Origin: JBGOUV01 sp041477815
GTDB taxonomy: Bacteria; Acidobacteriota; Terriglobia; Bryobacterales; JACQDG01
DNA length: 6,187 bases
Assembly: GCA_041477815.1 (NCBI GenBank)
Contig: JBGOUV010000400.1
Coordinates: forward strand, 1-6,187
Reading direction: 5' to 3'
The notes beneath the pieces were generated by a model, which was given only the letters and a program-made list of their open reading frames with translations, did not search any database and was not told the origin of the DNA. Shown piece after piece: positions 6,022 to 6,187 of the stretch. How positions within the stretch are numbered: the first letter of the stretch is position 1; every line of letters begins with the position of its first letter. Both the position numbers and the translations under genes were made by a program.

Positions 6022-6105
6022 AAGCGTTTGCATCTGCCGGCACGGCCTTTCCAGGCCCAATCGCAAACAAACATGCCTGTTTCCCCGACAGCGTCGCCAG
6101 CCGCC

Positions 6106-6187
6106 CTAAGGCGACTGTGACAGAACTGTCACACTCCCCTGTTTTTTCGCGTTCTCGCGCATCTGTCCTTCGAGCGCCTGAATGTGG
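6106..6187 (-). CDS. C-terminal end of an upstream gene, function unknown (partial)
   Basis: Twenty-six codons followed by TAG are visible in this frame before the window ends. The peptide is charged and helix-like (HIQALEGQMRENAKKQG) with a short tail (SVTVLSQSP), and the codons are mostly GC-ending, as in real genes here. It is not recognisable. The other minus frame, which is open into the cytochrome, gives an arginine-rich peptide that looks non-coding. The fragment is too short to be certain. If real, it lies 164 bp upstream of the cytochrome start on the same strand. Confidence 0.42.
   Translation of the reverse strand, partial: HIQALEGQMRENAKKQGSVTVLSQSP
6116..6133. promoter_or_regulatory. 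Perfect palindrome, probable regulator binding site
   Basis: TGTGACAG-AA-CTGTCACA is a perfect inverted repeat with 8-base arms and a 2-base centre. Its centre is about 130 bp upstream of the predicted sigma-54 start, a typical position for an enhancer-binding protein. The arms look like half of a CRP/FNR-type site (TGTGA...TCACA), but the spacing is 8 bases instead of 6. It overlaps the 3' end of the putative upstream gene. As an RNA hairpin it would have a weak loop and no T tract, so a terminator is less likely. Confidence 0.5.

Noticed and set aside
5942..6070. Upstream ATG at 6070 as the start of the decaheme cytochrome
   Set aside because: It would bury the signal peptide behind 43 residues of low-complexity sequence, and it ignores the perfect AGGAGG before 5941.
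6093..6115. GTCGCC...GGCGAC inverted repeat around the stop codon of the upstream fragment, as an intrinsic terminator
   Set aside because: The stem is six pairs with an 11-base loop and is not followed by a T run on the minus strand.
6116..6133. Palindrome as a standard CRP/FNR site
   Set aside because: The TGTGA and TCACA halves are eight bases apart instead of six, so a canonical CRP match does not hold; it was kept only as an unassigned regulator site.

Overview
The window looks like part of a genome from the Acidobacteriota, probably the Solibacter/Bryobacterales group. The main clue is the protein at 279-1340: its last ~110 residues match the TIGR03437 ('Soli_cterm') type of domain, which is concentrated in Candidatus Solibacter and relatives. 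High GC, clean AGGAGG ribosome sites and long shadow reading frames on the opposite strand fit this. The taxonomic call comes from motif recognition, not a database search.

All convincing genes lie on the minus strand, so the operon reads from right to left. At the far right (6106-6187) is the probable C-terminal end of an upstream gene. The ~165 bp after it carry a candidate sigma-54 promoter (6006-6021), a leader hairpin (5975-5995) and an excellent ribosome site. A perfect 8+2+8 palindrome (6116-6133) lies about 130 bp upstream of the predicted transcription start, where an enhancer-binding protein would be expected. The operon then encodes an exported decaheme cytochrome of OmcA/MtrC type (3926-5941), an exported cupredoxin fused to a carboxypeptidase-regulatory-like domain (3322-3915), and a cytoplasmic GltD-type flavoprotein with several Fe-S centres (1445-3298). 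After an interruption comes the start of a Tat-exported protein that is probably a Rieske Fe-S protein (1-224, running off the window). Gaps between the first three genes are 10 and 23 bp.

The interruption is the most notable structure. A TIGR03437-domain protein gene (279-1340), unrelated to electron transfer as far as can be seen, sits between the flavoprotein and the Rieske gene. It is flanked by direct repeats of 114 and 115 bp (149-262 and 1354-1468) that differ by four substitutions and one indel. Each repeat contains the last eight codons of the flavoprotein gene, the 14-bp spacer and the first ~25 codons of the Rieske gene. A ~1.2-kb unit therefore appears to have been inserted or duplicated into an operon in which the flavoprotein and Rieske genes were 14 bp apart. 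The right-hand copy of the Rieske start has a 1-bp shift that puts it in frame with the inserted gene, making a possible chimeric ORF from 1430.

Taken together, the operon looks like a respiratory or extracellular electron-transfer module. NAD(P)H or ferredoxin would be oxidised by the flavoprotein on the inside, with a Rieske (and probably cytochrome b, beyond the edge) quinol-oxidising unit in the membrane. The cupredoxin and the decaheme cytochrome would carry electrons outside the membrane. The gene families are recognisable; the pathway linking them is inference.
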